DNA of 64,000 bases from Sinonovacula constricta (GCA_007844125.1 CM017556.1:79843296-79907295); one strand, 5' to 3'; shown: positions 43,685 to 57,105, counted from the first letter of the stretch. Translations and numbers: made by a program. Notes: a model not told the origin generated them from the letters alone.

Positions 43685-45270
43685 GAAAGATACCGCGTCT
43701 GATTTATTGAAATAAATAATCGACACCATATATTCATTATGTGCGTATCAGTCAAAATTTACTGGAAGCAAGCATTTTGACATTTTAAAACACGTTAAGG
43801 TTTTAAAAAAGACAATAATATACTTAATATTATATGCTGAAATCAAAACTACTTTTATTTTATGAACTGTTAAAAGGAAACCCATGTGAAAAATAAAATC
43901 GTTAATGAGTGCATTCTTATAACGGAATTAGTTAAAGAAAGGTATTAATCATTAAATTACATACACGTATATTAATCATTATACTTGCAAAATACGCATA
44001 CACTTGCAAAATACGCAATTAACTTAAGTGAAGTCTATATCTCATTGACGAATTTCGCTCAAAAAGGTTACCATATTTATACCAATCTCGCACACAAATG
44101 AATTATGTAAATGCGATTTTTTTTACTTCTCGTTAAATTCCTGATAGTAAAACGTTCTTAAACTTAGTATGCGTAATAATTTCTTAAAATACCTAGTTAA
44201 GTGATTTTCGGCTGGAAGTCGTAACTCTTAAAACACACTCTTAAAGAATGAACAAAAACATTTTAGAATATTTTATAAATATTTAAGAAATTTTGAGGAT
44301 ATAAAACATTTATATTACTTTCATCTTATCTTTTCAGACTGTGTCTATTTCTTGCAAAATCATATATAATATCAAATGAACATTCAATTAAAACATGCCG
44401 GCAAACAGGTGTGTGTTTGGGTATTATAGTACGATATATAAGTATTAAAAGTATTTGAAGTACTTAGTACTTAACTTGACCAAGTTGTTCAAAATTAAAT
44501 TCGCACTTTAGTTGTATGCTATTAAACTATGCTTTTGTGTTATTTGTTTCATTCCTACAAAAAATAAGTCTGTGTTGTACCAAACATGTCGTCAAGGATA
44601 TTTACCGCTAAATTGATGATTTTCCATGAAAGTCATTTCATGCTAACAAATGTCTTTATTTATAGGTGATTTCCGAAAATTTGAGCCTGAAAAAATATCG
44701 AAGAAATGCAAAAAGCATAAAAGAAAACGGATGTTTTGTTTGTAATAGTGTTCGTAATCATTTGACAAAGATAATAACAGAAACTTAAAAGAGAAAAACT
44801 AACTCATTACTTCCATTGAAAAATAAATTCAGATCAAGTTCCCGGATAAATTGTCAGAAGGGGATTATTTGTTTCCAAAATGTATTACCCGATGTCTGTT
44901 TAACAAATCAAATTTGCAGAAGAAATTAACGATGCCATTTCAAAGTTGCTATTCAAATCTGCATTTTAAATACTAATACATGGGATTTATATGACTTATG
45001 GTTTTGATTTGTCACTGTCAACCTTTTAAATTCATTTATTGTAAATTATTTAATCAGACAAGGGAATGTGTATTACTTTTTCTTTGAATATTTCCTTTGT
45101 GAACGTAGAGATATTGTTAGAGAAACACGGTTTTATAATAGTTCTATTTTAGTGAGCAGAAATAAGACGTGATGAAAGCATATATTGGTGCGGTGGAATT
45201 CGTTACGGTGAATAACGAATTTACCATATTGGAAATGAAATCGCATGGGAGGTCATAGCAATTACTTATA
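43685..45270. other. Downstream flank of the lectin gene, shared with 56.7-63.7 kb
   Basis: Non-coding here. Blocks at 44040-44220, 44675-44710 and 44820-45265 recur in order near 58460-58790, 62525-62560 and 63225-63700. They mark the extent of an old segmental duplication. Confidence 0.7.
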
Positions 45271-48200
45271 TATTTTATCAGATCAAGTTAAAGTTTGTAG
45301 TTGTTGTCTCCAAAACCTTTTTTATTTGCCATGTTCGTTAAAAAAGAAAATTTAAAACGTCTTGTCAGATTTAAATATAAATTCCTGGTATCACAATAAT
45401 CGTCTTTTTCATTTTTCTATTTCAAGGATATTTTGCATAGCTATCCCCCTAAAAATCAAATCACACCAGTAAATATTTCATTATTCTAGTCTTTCTGAAG
45501 AGAACAAGCTGTGTTTCGAGATTTTTACAAAGAAGAACATGTATGTGCATGGAAATTGTCCATGTTTCTTTGCAAAATTAAAATAGTAATAGAAGCATTT
45601 CTTGTACTGCAAAAATAATCATCGATTTATGCTCCATCAAAAGCAAAGAAAAACGACAAATGAATCCTTGTAAATCTCTATGGATTTCAAATATTCGTCG
45701 ACGCCTCGAGATTCAATTTGGACGCTTTTTTCCCGAATGTTAAGAACACTGAACCCTCATTCTCATTGCCAAAAAGCAGCTGTCATTCCTAATAAACATT
45801 GTATGTTGCAATGGTTTTGCAATATTTATGTAAAGGTAAATAAGAAAATGTCCTATCAAAATTTTCACAGATATTTAAATTTTTATCTACCTGTAGACAA
45901 AGGCAAACAAGGTAAATGTAAATGTGACAAAAACACTGAGACGAGACATAACACACAAAAAGAAAAACCATCAGTTACCGCCTTGGAACGGTCAGTCGGC
46001 AAAAGGGCCAACTGGGGTGCTTAAACCTGGTTTGTGGAGCGCTCCAACCTCGCACTTCCTGAAGGTTTTTCTATCAAACAAACAGTGTAAATAAAAATAT
46101 CCCGTCAAAGTGACACAACTAACAGTAAGCACCTGCATCGGGAGTTAAACCCTCTTTCTAATGACTATAGTTGTGTCCTTGTGTTGTTTTTCGAACGGAA
46201 AGAAGCAGCAAAACAGAAGAGTCACATCTAAACAGTGTAAAGGAGCGCCTTAAACAGCTGGCTTTGAATGCACGAACTGTTCATAGACTAGTATTGTAAG
46301 AATAAAGGACTCATGGACAAAACTGGTGAATTACAAACTAACAAAATGCGGTTTAGGGATGATTATCGGAATAACAGTTTAAATGTTTTCATTTAAGTTT
46401 AACTCTTTGTATTAATTGTTTTGGTTTGGTTACCTTTAGCTGTGGAACGATAATAGGTACCATCATTCACACTTAAGTCATAAATCGACTTCTCAATTTT
46501 TACAATAAACCGGTTTAAATAAAATATTGAAAGCAAGAAAAAATCTTACAAACATATAAATAAAAAGGCACTTGACTGGGAGGAAGGAAACGGCAGCAAA
46601 ATAAAAGCTCATACTTAATTCATATTGCAAGGGATCTGTTACCTGATTTACAACTTTGTTTGCGCTGTTATTTAATCTGCTAATCGTAAATAATGAGCAT
46701 GATTAATCTGAGCGGAAGTATTTTATTTGCATGCTGGTGTATTAGCGTCTGAGAGAGCACACACAGATTCTTTGTTATAGCAGTAAAATTCCAATACGTT
46801 CACTATCAATACAAAATTAACTGGCAATCGTCTCTTTCAAATACTGTTTGAATTAAATCATCAGCATGGCGTATTTGATAATTGCTGTGATAGAATTCCA
46901 CAAACGTGATTCCCTGTCTTAGCCTTCAGAAATAAAATATTTAGTAATACATTAGTTAAAATAACAAAAGGCAAAGGTCATTACACAAAGTAAACCTTAT
47001 TAAGTGGAGGCTTGGTATGAAAAGTTCAATATAGTTGTTCTACTATTATTTTTCAATTCGAGATGTAGGTAAACAGCCAGAAAATACATTGGAAAATATA
47101 AAGAGAAAACCCCCGACAGACATCTTATTTACTCGACTGAAATAACGTTTTATGTTTTCATACGCATTCAGAAAATTGAAGTTTTTGTTTTCTTTGTCAG
47201 TGGTACATTAAATATTCTTTATAATGAATGTCTTGAATTAAAAGAACTAGCTCTACTTCGAGGTTAACTCTGAAAAATTCTATGTCGTATCTTTGTTATA
47301 TTTAGATAATTAGAAATTAACGTACATACACCAAGGTTTGATGTATGTCAATGAAAATTATACGTAACCACCCTGGATGAAAGAAAGAATTGAATGACCA
47401 ATATGACCAATATGACCATGAAATGCAATGAAACGTATACTTGTGCCATTTAAATAGAAACGTGACAAAAACAACGGAGACACAGTGAACCCCAAACAGG
47501 TACCGTCATGGAACGAAGAGTCGAAAAAGAGATAGATCGGCTGGTATGCTTTGTCATATTTTCTTGTTCTTAACTGGTTGACAGAAATCTTACTACGCAC
47601 ATCCTGATATTTTTCTCAAGAATAAACAGAAGCCAATGTATCAGTTAAAAATACAACAGACCAATTTATGAAATAATGTTAAAAATAAATAATTTCCAGA
47701 TAAATTGTATAAAATGGAAACAAAATTACACGTATATGTTTTGCAAATACTGAAAAGAAATACTACAAATGTAACATTTTCTGATCATGAATACACAATA
47801 TGTCAAGGCTCAATGAGCATTACAGCATATATAATAAGGTACACATATGGCAGTTAAATCTAAAAGTTACAAATAAATATGTGATTGCAGCGTAACTACA
47901 AACCGGAAATTAAGTGCAAACGTTGTATATTAACGCCGTGGTCACTTGGTTACACGGGCTGGACTTTGATTTACTTGTGGCTGATGCACTATTTGCAGTA
48001 CTCCCTCTTCAAAGCCGAGCACTAAATATCTCAACATCGAATGCAATCATAACGTTATAAGAAATGTTTTGGGTCACCATCTTATGTCGGTAAGTACATT
48101 GTTTCTCAAAATATTAGCTATATTTAAAACATGTTTAAAAACAACAACAACAAAAGAAAACAACAAAAGAAAACACAACAACAACAAAAAACAAACAAAC

Positions 48201-48936
48201 AAAATAAACAAAACAAAAAAACACACTAGGTCACCGTTCGTAATAGTAGAAACCGTTGTCAAACGCTTGCAGTAATCTCTTTATAAAACAAAAATTGGGA
48301 AGTAGTGTCGTCAAAAGTCACTATCAACCAACCGGATAGCTTTCTTTCACGTAAATCGTGTAAACACTACCATAGATGGATTATGTAAACGTGGGCAATT
48401 TTATGACTCAGTTCAGACTGGACAAAATACTCTGACTATCCGATTTGTGTTGCTCTTATATGTTTCAATTACTTTTGTATCATGTTACCAAATGTGTTTG
48501 ATAATTTTGAGTGTATTTAAATACAATATAAATACATGTAGTAATAAGCTAAGTATAATAATAAGTCCCTGTGTATTAGGAGTGGTTATTAAATGGGTCG
48601 TATTTAACATGTGTCTGGATCGTAGGTAGATCTAACAAAACCAAAATAAGATCAAGATCTAGATTTTTTAGTCAATTGTCAGTATGTATTTGTACACACA
48701 TTTCCATTGCTTTTAACTTATGTCAAATGAGAACTATATAATTTTGGATGTTTTACAACAGAACATAATCTTCATGACTCACAGATAATTTAAACCCTGT
48801 TGATAATCATCGCCTTAATGAGACAGTTCAATTGATGACCCACATGTTTTAGAATTTACCGAGTTAGCATATCAGCTAATTTGCAATTTATCTGCAACAA
48901 TGAAAAGATCATTTATTACTAAAGTATCTATTTCAG
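45271..48936. other. Intergenic, no gene seen
   Basis: AT-rich. Contains an A-rich AAC/CAAA simple repeat at 48138-48225. Open frames such as 45680-46024 (114 codons) and 47358-47600 show no recognisable domain and no splice or codon support. Confidence 0.5.
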
Positions 48937-49498
48937 AACTACCACTTGATGATGTCAAATTGAGCATCAATGACGCCCGTACCTGGCCAAAGATTACATA
49001 TGAGATCTTTTTGAGTTTCTTGTGATGTCAAAAACATTTCATGGAAATGCTACGAAGTCATTTCGATCCATGTATGCAACTATGTGCAAAATGGTTGGGC
49101 AGGTGACATTTACTCCTACAAAGGAGACCATCCTAAAAGCCAAAGTTTCCCCATCACAACCAGGTGTAGGACGTGTAAATTATATGGTCTAGGTTGTTGT
49201 AGAAGATGACAACTCTATCATAAGTGATCGCTGTACTTGTCCAGCCGGTGAAGGACAAATTTGCAGTTACATTGCTGCTATCGCGTATGCAGTTTATTTG
49301 GCATGGACTCATGGAAAAGCAGGAGAAGCATGTACAGACAAAGAGAGACTTTGGGGCTGTGGTGTTGTAAAGGCTATTTTGCAGGACAGAATTAAAAACA
49401 TTGATTTTTTTCAAGACCAAAAGTCAATACAACATCAGTAGAGAGGAAAAAATGCACCTGAAAAAACTTCCAGTACTCCTGAAATTTTTCAGTGTTTA
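48937..49498 (+). pseudogene. SWIM zinc-finger protein fragment, broken
   Basis: An acceptor-like TATTTCAG precedes reading text DVKLSINDARTWPKITYE. A frameshift near 49010 leads to SKTFHGNATKSFRSMY, KAKVSPSQPGVGRVNYMV, an in-frame TAG at 49190-49192, and then a SWIM-type CTCPAGEGQICSYIAA in which the usual C-x-H ends as C-S-Y. EACTDKERLWG follows, and after another shift SVERKKMHLKKLP. Such SWIM proteins, sometimes linked to YqaJ-like nucleases, occur in large dispersed families in invertebrate genomes. Two frameshifts, a stop and a lost zinc ligand mark it as dead. Confidence 0.65.
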
Positions 49499-49570
49499 AG
49501 CATGGAGGACATTCACTGCCACGCATTGAAAACACTGGCACAAATTTGCTACGGACATGTAAACGAACTT

Positions 49571-52080
49571 TAGTCAAACCTTTATTAAAAGATCACCCTC
49601 GGGACAGAGCTAAAGTGGTCTCTTAAGACAGGTGGTCTCTTACTGCAGATTTTTGTAAAAATCACTCTTGAAATTTACAAATTGTGTTGTATAAGCAAAA
49701 AGTAGAGAAAGTAATAACATCAATATATGTTAGTGTAACAGGACAGAATAGGCATGTAAAGGTCAACTTATGTCTATAAAAATAAATAAAACAGCACATA
49801 AATATGTTTATAAAATATTATGCTTGTGCAGTTTGTATTGTGTACATTCCTCCTGGATTTTCACAGTCAGTTTTCTTGGGTGCTAAATCTTCTGTCGTCT
49901 TGTAATAAAATTAGTATGTTGTTAAAGTATATACACTACAGTACATGTTATCAAGTTGCAAACAAAAGTTCTAAAATCATCACTTAGCACTGAAATAATT
50001 ATGAATGGCAGTTTGTTTCACAGATGATCTCATTCGCATGTCAATTAGACTGTTCACCATATGCAGAGCACTGAATAGTAACTGATCTTCACCCTTCTGT
50101 AGAGCCATTTTCTTCACTTTATCCAAAAAAGGCCGGCATCCACGATGGTGGTTGTGTCATCACTGTGAGTGTTTGGTTTGTCCGTTTCTATCTCTTCTTC
50201 AACTTTCTCACACATTTACTCGAGGAGTTCGTTTCCTGGTTTATCCCACTTGCTCATGTCTGTCTCACAAGTTGCAAAGTGAGTGAGCATATCCAACAAG
50301 CTCTCGAATAGCACAATAAAAAAATTCCTTTGCCATCTTGTAAACAGCCAGTGATAGATCATCAATGTCCAATGCATCTGTCTCGCTTGAATTGGAACAC
50401 TCATCAGTTGTTGTGGTCTTGGGGTCCATGTTGAATCCACACCTGGAGAAGCACTTCTCATTTGTTGTGCCTGAAGTATCTTCCCATGCTTTGCTGACCC
50501 AACATATGGCCTGCAGCAAGTTCACATCTCTGATGATTTCTGGTCCTATCTTAAGTGGATGTTTGTCCATTTCGGTGATCACATACTGTAACTGTTGCTT
50601 CTTGTACTTCAGCTTCATTATCTGGATGATACCCTGGTTCATAGGTTGGCATATTGATGTGGTATTGGCAGGCATGAATTGCAGCTTCACATTTGTCAAG
50701 GTCAAGTGGGGATGGGATGATGCATTGTCCAGAAACATCAAAATCTTTCTTCCCTTTTTCTCATTTGTTTGTCGATAGTTTTTAGCCTGTCTTCGAAGAT
50801 GTAGCTTGTCATCCATGCCTTTTGGTTCGCATTATACTTGACCGGAATTTTTCATGTTTTAGTGACTTGCAACATCTTGGGTTCATTGACTTTCCACTTA
50901 TCATTGGCTGTCGCTTTTCACCAGTCATTGAAGCACACAAAGACACTTTCACACTCTCTTTTGACCGTTTCCCTTCAACACAAGTCTCCCCTTTCTTAAA
51001 AACGTTGTTCTTGTGTCCCTGTAAAACAATCATATTTCGTCCATGTTGAAGATGTTACAAGCATCATGACGTAGGCAGCTTATTTTTTCAATCTTGCATT
51101 GTCCATATTTACAGCTGCTCTTTCGCCGGATTGAGTTTTCAGCACAATATTATTTCTTCTGAGGAACGATTCCAACCAGCCATTTGATGCTTTACACTAT
51201 GACAATCCCAAGTCTTTCGCAAACAAAAGAGCTTTCTCTTTCAAGAGTGGTCCTGACACTGGCACTTGATGTCCGATCGCATCGAAAACCCAACAGTAAC
51301 ATAAGTCGTTCAGCGAGTCATTTTGAGTTGAACTTTTAACTTGTTTCACTTCCGAATTTCCATGTTCATATTCGTCCATTATTTTATGTTTTTGTTTTGC
51401 AATGTTCTGAATCTGCGTTTTTCCGACACAAAGCTTAGATGCAACAGCACGACAACTTTCCCCTCTGTCCAAAAGTTTGACAACTTTGTCACGATCTTCT
51501 AGTGTAAGGCACATTCGTTTAGACATGTTGATGCATAATGCAATAAAGAACAACTGTTCCAGATATTCCATTATATTACTGTATCCAACTGCAGTTTGCG
51601 CTTTATAATTGTATGTTTTAAGTTTTTAGCAAATCAATTTATCTTAATTAATACAAACATAACTTTTTTAAAGAAACCGAAGTCGGAACATGATCAATAA
51701 GTGTCAGTACGAGCGGTAATAGAGCACACTCGATTAGGTTTGAATCGAGCGCGGGGTTGATGTGTACATCGACCCAGTGACATTACGTAATTTCCCAGTT
51801 TGACACGGCCGATTGCCGTGATTAGCAAAGAAGGGCAAACGTGTAAATTAACTGCTTATTGTGTGGTCGTAACTAATGTGCGAGTGAATTAACGCGGTCG
51901 CCTATTAGGGGATAATTAAAGCATGTTTGACATGTTTATGTGTGGTCGCTGGACGCAGATCAAAGGTGGGCGCTTATTACATTACAATTACAGAACAAAT
52001 ATGAGCGGGCGGCTTCGAAATGGTCGCATAGAGCAGGTGGTCGCCAGTTAGGGGTGGTCGCATGGTCAGGTTTGACTGTA
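49571..52080 (-). mobile_element. pogo/Tigger DNA transposon, ~2.5 kb, inactive
   Basis: The left end is AGTCAAACCTTTATTA (49572 on). The right end is the complement of CAGTCAAACCTGACCATGCG (ending 52078), followed by TA. The last ten bases of each end match as inverted repeats. Sub-terminal GTGGTCTCTTAAGACAGGTGGTCTCTTA on the left and the GGTGGTCGC repeats on the right resemble the usual Tigger internal repeats. The transposase inside runs on the - strand and is broken. The length is normal for Tigger elements. Confidence 0.85.
50216..51571 (-). pseudogene. Tigger/pogo transposase (CENP-B and DDE domains), frameshifted
   Basis: On the - strand: an N-terminal CENP-B type helix-turn-helix (LTLEDRDKVVKLLDRGESCR, 51526 down to about 51400), then the second DNA-binding motif PVSGPLLKEKALLFAKDLG ending near 51200. 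A frame change follows. FNMDE (first catalytic Asp, about 51045) precedes a stop, then KGETCVEGKRSKE and PMISGKSMNPRCCK (51033-50809). After another shift come LMFLDNASSHPH (second Asp) and NTTSICQPMNQGI (50816-50265). At least three frame breaks. Related host genes are the TIGD family, but the terminal repeats show this is an element. Confidence 0.9.
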
Positions 52081-52088
52081 CATTCTAA

Positions 52089-53030
52089 TTAGTCATCAGA
52101 CATATAATCCTTTACATGTATTAAAGAGTCATGTAGATTGCACAGTGCAGCAATGACTTTCATTATTTGGCCCACTTTGGCAAGCGTTTTATGTTCATAG
52201 TTGTATAAAGTATTCTGTATCACTTTAACCTATTAATAGCTCGTTCGATGGATGCGGACAGATGCAATTATTCGTGATTCTTTGGTTGGTTTCCTTGGAA
52301 AACAACTTTTTTCTCCCCTTTATAAAGGCAGGAATGTTAAGTCTGACCTGCCTTGCACAGAGCTCTTCTCCAATTGTAAAAACCCGATCCGCCATTACTT
52401 CATTCCATGGCAGAAGATAATTTAGAAATCCACACGATTTAGTTATAAAGCTGTCACTTGCCCCTCAACCGTAAGCTTTAGAAACATACATAATATATTA
52501 TGATTTTTGCAACTGCTGTAAGTTTTGTTTCTAGCTTTTAACGAGAATGGCCTTTGGATGAAAGCATCTGTGCAGTCAACTATACATGAAGTTTTAGGAC
52601 ATGTATCATAAAATGAGACTTGCAATAAATTGTGATTGTTTTTCTAGGCAACCATACTATGTAGCTATCAAAACTTGATGAAATAACGTTGATTAAAGAA
52701 TGAAAGATAGAAGAAGCTAACTGTCTAGAATTATGGAAGCGACGAGATATATCGTGAAAACTTAGCCCAAGACGTAGTCGTACTAATACTAATAATATCT
52801 GGTCGGCACAGTTTAACTTGTTTTTTTTTTCCAAAAGTAATAAGTGAAGTAATTAAACACATAAGCACATGGTAGTTCAAACCAGTATAAAACCTTGCAT
52901 CTGTGCCTGAAGATATATTTTCAATACTGAAGTAAGGCACTGTATGTTGAACAGAAAACACTTTTACTTGTCTTCTGAAAAGCATATGGGTGATCAAGTT
53001 ATCCAATATCTTCAAGTTGTGTGCTTGCAT
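52089..53030 (-). pseudogene. DDE_Tnp_4 transposase (Harbinger/ISL2EU-like), decayed
   Basis: The - strand reads IENISSGTDARFYTGL, then LLVLVRLRLGLSFHDISRRF (helix-turn-helix region), VWLPRKTI, CIVDCTDAFIQRPFSLKAR (first Asp), LPWNEVMADRVFTIGEEL (second Asp, 52370-52410), LNIPAFIKG, ASIERAINRLK (Glu, 52238-52255) and VIAALCNLHD before a TAA at 52089-52091. All three catalytic positions survive in text but several frameshifts and stops separate them. The stop codon lies only about 10 bp from the right end of the Tigger element. Confidence 0.82.
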
Positions 53031-53096
53031 CTACTAACTTAACTGTATGTTTGCATAATTCAAGGTACATGTTACAACATACTGCCATACACTGGG

Positions 53097-53162
53097 TTTG
53101 TCTGTAGTGCAGATTGTCAGATTGTCTGTAGTGCAGATTGTCAGATTGTCTGTAGTGCAGGT
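53097..53162 (+). repeat. 24-bp tandem repeat, three units
   Basis: Unit ATTGTCTGTAGTGCAGATTG then TCAG; a multiple of three, so it reads LHYRQSDN repeats on the - strand. It lies just upstream of the DDE_Tnp_4 remnant. Confidence 0.92.
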
Positions 53163-54730
53163 TTGTCGGACTCATCAAAAACACTTTTAAAAAGTTTAAC
53201 AGCAGTTAACTTCCATTGGTTGATTCCTTTTCCTTATTCTTTTGTGCATCACTTGTTGAAAGAGGTGTCAATGGTTTTCTTACTAGCTGGCGGCTTAGTC
53301 GAGGTGTGTAAATATTCTCATACGCCATTTCCTAGTACTGCCCTTTCCTTTGTATGGCAACATTACGAGGACGTCAATTCTTTGTCCGAATTAGTGACCA
53401 TTCGAAATTACAAATTGCTTACGTAAAATTAAATATGCATCGCGTGATTTATGCAAATTGGAACATAAATGGACTTCTTAACTCTTACTAATACCCTGGC
53501 AGCGGGACTGAAATCTTTCCGGTTGACGACTTTCAACCATCTTCGTGTTTGGTAGATATTCTGCGATAAACCATGAATCTTGAAAGGTTATATCAAATAC
53601 AATTCATGTCTGGTAAGATGTATGTCACATATTGACAATTTCCATCGGTAAATGTATCTATGGTTGTGGCTGCATCCAACTTCAATGCATTGTTTACCCC
53701 TGCTTCTTTCGTGAGGCATATTCAGTCAAAATTATTTCAACACCTGCAATGTGTACTGTGTATTGTCTTGAAAGTACCGTAAAGGCGGCTGGCATAAACA
53801 CTCAGGGAAGTTACTCACGTTGGCCATATTTTTGACGTTGTCTATACCATTATTGAATGTACATAATTGTTAATAAAACTACTCTAGAGGGAAAATGTCG
53901 AACCATCAGATATCAAAGCAAAGCTGTTAAATGCCATCAGCCCATAAAGATTCATATTTGTTGGATAAAGATTTCTTTTTCATTACAAAGAACGCCACAA
54001 ATATTCCACAAATATACGTAAGTGTAATTATTAAATTGTTGGTATAATATTTTTAAATTGTGTGGCTTCCCCCTTCTAAAGAATACGATACATATATGTC
54101 ACAATTATACAATGAATTTACAAAAAAGCCCCCATATCTTGCTGGTTCTAAGTATATTTCCTTTTTTTTTTAAACTGTAGGCCTAATGTTTTGTCGGCTG
54201 TTTACGACTAATAGATAGTGATCTGAAGGATGAATCCAGATTTTTTTACTAAACCGATCTCATTATCGACCCGATTAAGTGATCTTAGAAAACGTAGCTT
54301 ACATTCATGTAAACTAATAAACTACATGTAGGTGAATAAAACTTATTAATTGATGCATGTATAGAGCTAGCTTACTGTTACGTAATGTCGAGGTTCACCT
54401 GAAACGATTGCGACGTCATACCACACTGTAATGGAGATAGCGAGGAACGGAGTGCTAATTTGACTGAAATAATATGTGATCAATTTTTAAGATGTCGCTA
54501 TGATATCTGCATCTAATGTTGTCTTCGTTAACTACAAAACTTTCCATTCAAATAAACAGAAAAACGATGTTTTAAAGAGTTTGTCTTATCTTAATAGCAC
54601 ATGATTAATGTTCAATGATATTATTTGCACGAAAAGAGTTGACCTTTGCAAAGTCTTTAGGTCAAGAGTTGCCACGTGGTTGAAAGATTATTCCCCTGAC
54701 CTTTGATGCGCCATATGGATAGCTATTCCC
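53163..54730. other. Intergenic, no gene seen
   Basis: Open frames 53163-53426 and 53632-53835 have no recognised domain. The N-terminal part of the DDE_Tnp_4 element (often a THAP domain) might be expected in 53.2-53.5 kb, but I cannot identify it. Confidence 0.45.
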
Positions 54731-54732
54731 TG

Positions 54733-56690
54733 CGGAGCCTAATGCGTTTACCGGCTGGCAACTGATCTTTACCGATCTGTCAGGTAAATTGTTGTAAGCG
54801 CCTGTTCTAAACTTGACAAAATCAAAAATGTTATTTTGAAATGAAGATTTAAGTATTGTTCAGGTCGCGCAATGTGTAATATAACTACAAATAACCGGTA
54901 GCAATAATAAGTGCCGCACTTAGTAGATGACTTGACTATAATGTTTTCATTTGGTAATAACAACTTCTGAATTGTATCAATAAATTTGTTTTCTGTTATA
55001 CTTTAAAGTCACAGAAAATTTAAATTTCCCATCCCGTTTTTTATCTTAAAATAACGGTAACATAATTACTTAAAATGATATTGTACAACCGATAGCGTAA
55101 AGTGTCAATTTCTGTTAACAGCTTTTTATGCTGTACCGATTGCGCTACCTGGTCCGGTTATAATCTTTTTAGCTATCGACACCACATATGTATTATTATC
55201 TAAAATGTGCTCTTGATATAGCATTCTGCAGTTTGTATAAACCATTTGACATGACGTCAGTTATATCTAGATAGAAATAAGTTCATATTCCATAAGTTCC
55301 ATATTCTGAGAATAAAAGAGCGAATGGAACATCTTTCTTGTGGGTAGGTACTATTAAATAGTTTGTATATGAAATATTGTTTATTTTTGACATAATGCTA
55401 AAGCACTTTAATTAATTCTTATCTCATTCAACAAGAATAATGTTTCGTACATGTGTGTGAGTCGTTCAAGATACTTAACGTTGGCAAAGGTGTTTTTCAG
55501 CAACTAAACCAAAGGGAAGTAAAACATGGTAATTTGAGAGTATATCTTATGAAAAATATGATGTAATAAAATACTCAATCTCTTTTATCTAAAGGGATGA
55601 GAAATAGTTTGTCTTAGTTTGATGGAACCATGTGATGTTTCCGGTCAACTGATTTTTTTTCAAGTTTAATCAGGTTATATAGTGACTTAAACGTACTGAC
55701 GTTGCTTCTCTCCCGACATTTAGATAAATTCCAACTTAAGCGTGATTTTTAAATTTCAGATAATGTATTTCATCGAGTTAGACAAGAAATTGTCATATCT
55801 ATTTTGTGCTCGTTTAGTTTCAGATCCTGTGTTAATGAAAGGAGCTGTGACTTCCCAGCCGTGGTATCGATAGTAATACGAAGCTTCTAAGAGGTGGCTA
55901 CTGTTTTCAAACATGGGACACGAGGTCATGGTGGACCGTCGTGCTACTGCGAGTGTCCAGAATGGAAAGCTATCACAATCTATTTCAGGAGAGACTGTTG
56001 CCGTAAGCATCAATTTACAATTAAATAGCTCTTAAATATAATATTAAAAGTCTGAATCATATTGCTGTTAAATTAATCCTGTTAAAACATGTAACCGATT
56101 GCTTGCGAGAAATGCACAATCCAACGTAAAATCATTGTCAAATGTATGTGTGTACCAGGCTTAGGAAGTAATGTCATCGTCGCTGGTAAAATTAATGGCT
56201 TGTTATTAGCATATTGCAATTTTTAATGCTTACAATTTTAATTTAATTTTTATGCCATAAATTTTCAGACAACATACACAATATGCAAATAATCGCGGTA
56301 AACTTTAATAACTTAAAGTTTAATAAATTTGTCCGAATATAAACTCTTGATTCTCGAAGACACTTTGGTTTGTTGTTTCTGTATCTTCCAGTAATTGTAT
56401 CTAAGTAACTGCTAGATAACAGTAATAAACAGCACCACGAAAGTGTTTTATCAAGTGCCCCAGTCTTATATTACAGCGAAGGTAACAGTAAAGCTGATTA
56501 AAGTATATTTTTTCATTAATGTTATTTTTTCATCTTACATGACTAGAAACCTGCACTTCCTAGTGGCATTAACTCGGGTCTACAACGACGCCGATATCGT
56601 GAGAGAGATGGCTACTACGAAGTTCTCGACAAAATCCAAAGTCCGGAGAAATAACAAATACGTTCGTGCGAAATAAATGTGTATGAAGAG
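54733..56690 (+). pseudogene. Decayed duplicate of the PAN-fucolectin gene
   Basis: Three relics keep the order of the intact gene. At 54733-54783 the end of exon 1 (GGCTGGCAACTGATCTTTAC, CTGTCAG, GTAAAT). At 55824-56003 exon 2 with its acceptor (TTTAGTTTCAG) and donor (GTAAGC) but about 27 bp lost near SMKGAV, so that the frame runs into TAG TAA. At 56545-56670 exon 3 (CACTTCCTAGTGGCATTAAC, GACGCCGATATCGTGAGAGA) with the acceptor AG lost and an internal deletion before GTGCGAAATAAATG. Intron text also matches (for example TGCGAGAAATGCACAA). No signal peptide exon is left. Confidence 0.88.
55129..55163 (-). repeat. SINE head fragment (family A)
   Basis: On the - strand ACCGGACCAGGTAGCGCAAT then CGGTACAG: only the first ~30 bp of the tRNA-like head, inside the pseudogene's first intron. 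Confidence 0.6.
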
Positions 56691-57105
56691 TAATATCATA
56701 GACAACGTATGAAAGAGAAGACTTAATTAAAAATGTAAAACTGTGTACATATTTTTGTGGTAAATGATGTTGGACGTTGGGTCGTAGGAATCACATATAC
56801 ACTTTAATGAGAATTTAACGTATGAAATACTGTTTAAAAACGTTTTCGATAGATACAGTACATATTTTACATATTTCCGTTTCTTACACAAGGACCAGAA
56901 CAATAGTAATCATTCAAACAGACGAAACTACAAACAACGACAGTAATTAATGACAGAGAACTGATTATTGAAGAACTTGTATGAAGTTTGTACATTAAGC
57001 AAAAATGTGAGCGTTTTAATTTTTTCTTAAATTTGTCGACTTAAGCGATGCTTTAATTATTAGAAAGATATGATATTATCAAGAAAGATCCTACGTCTAA
57101 TATTT

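Noticed and set aside
44666..44745. Possible fourth exon of the lectin gene after an acceptor-like TTTATAG, in a compatible phase
   Set aside because: Exon 3 already reads through to HLCEIILKS and a stop, which matches the end of the FTP domain. The candidate would replace that conserved end with a Lys-rich tail of no known kind. It remains a minor alternative-splicing possibility.
45680..46024. 114-codon open frame
   Set aside because: Lys/Asn-rich text with no recognised domain, no signal and no counterpart in the duplicated region.
53163..53530. Possible THAP domain N-terminal part of the DDE_Tnp_4 element
   Set aside because: I looked on the - strand for the C2CH pattern and closing AVPTIF-type motif and could not find it convincingly.
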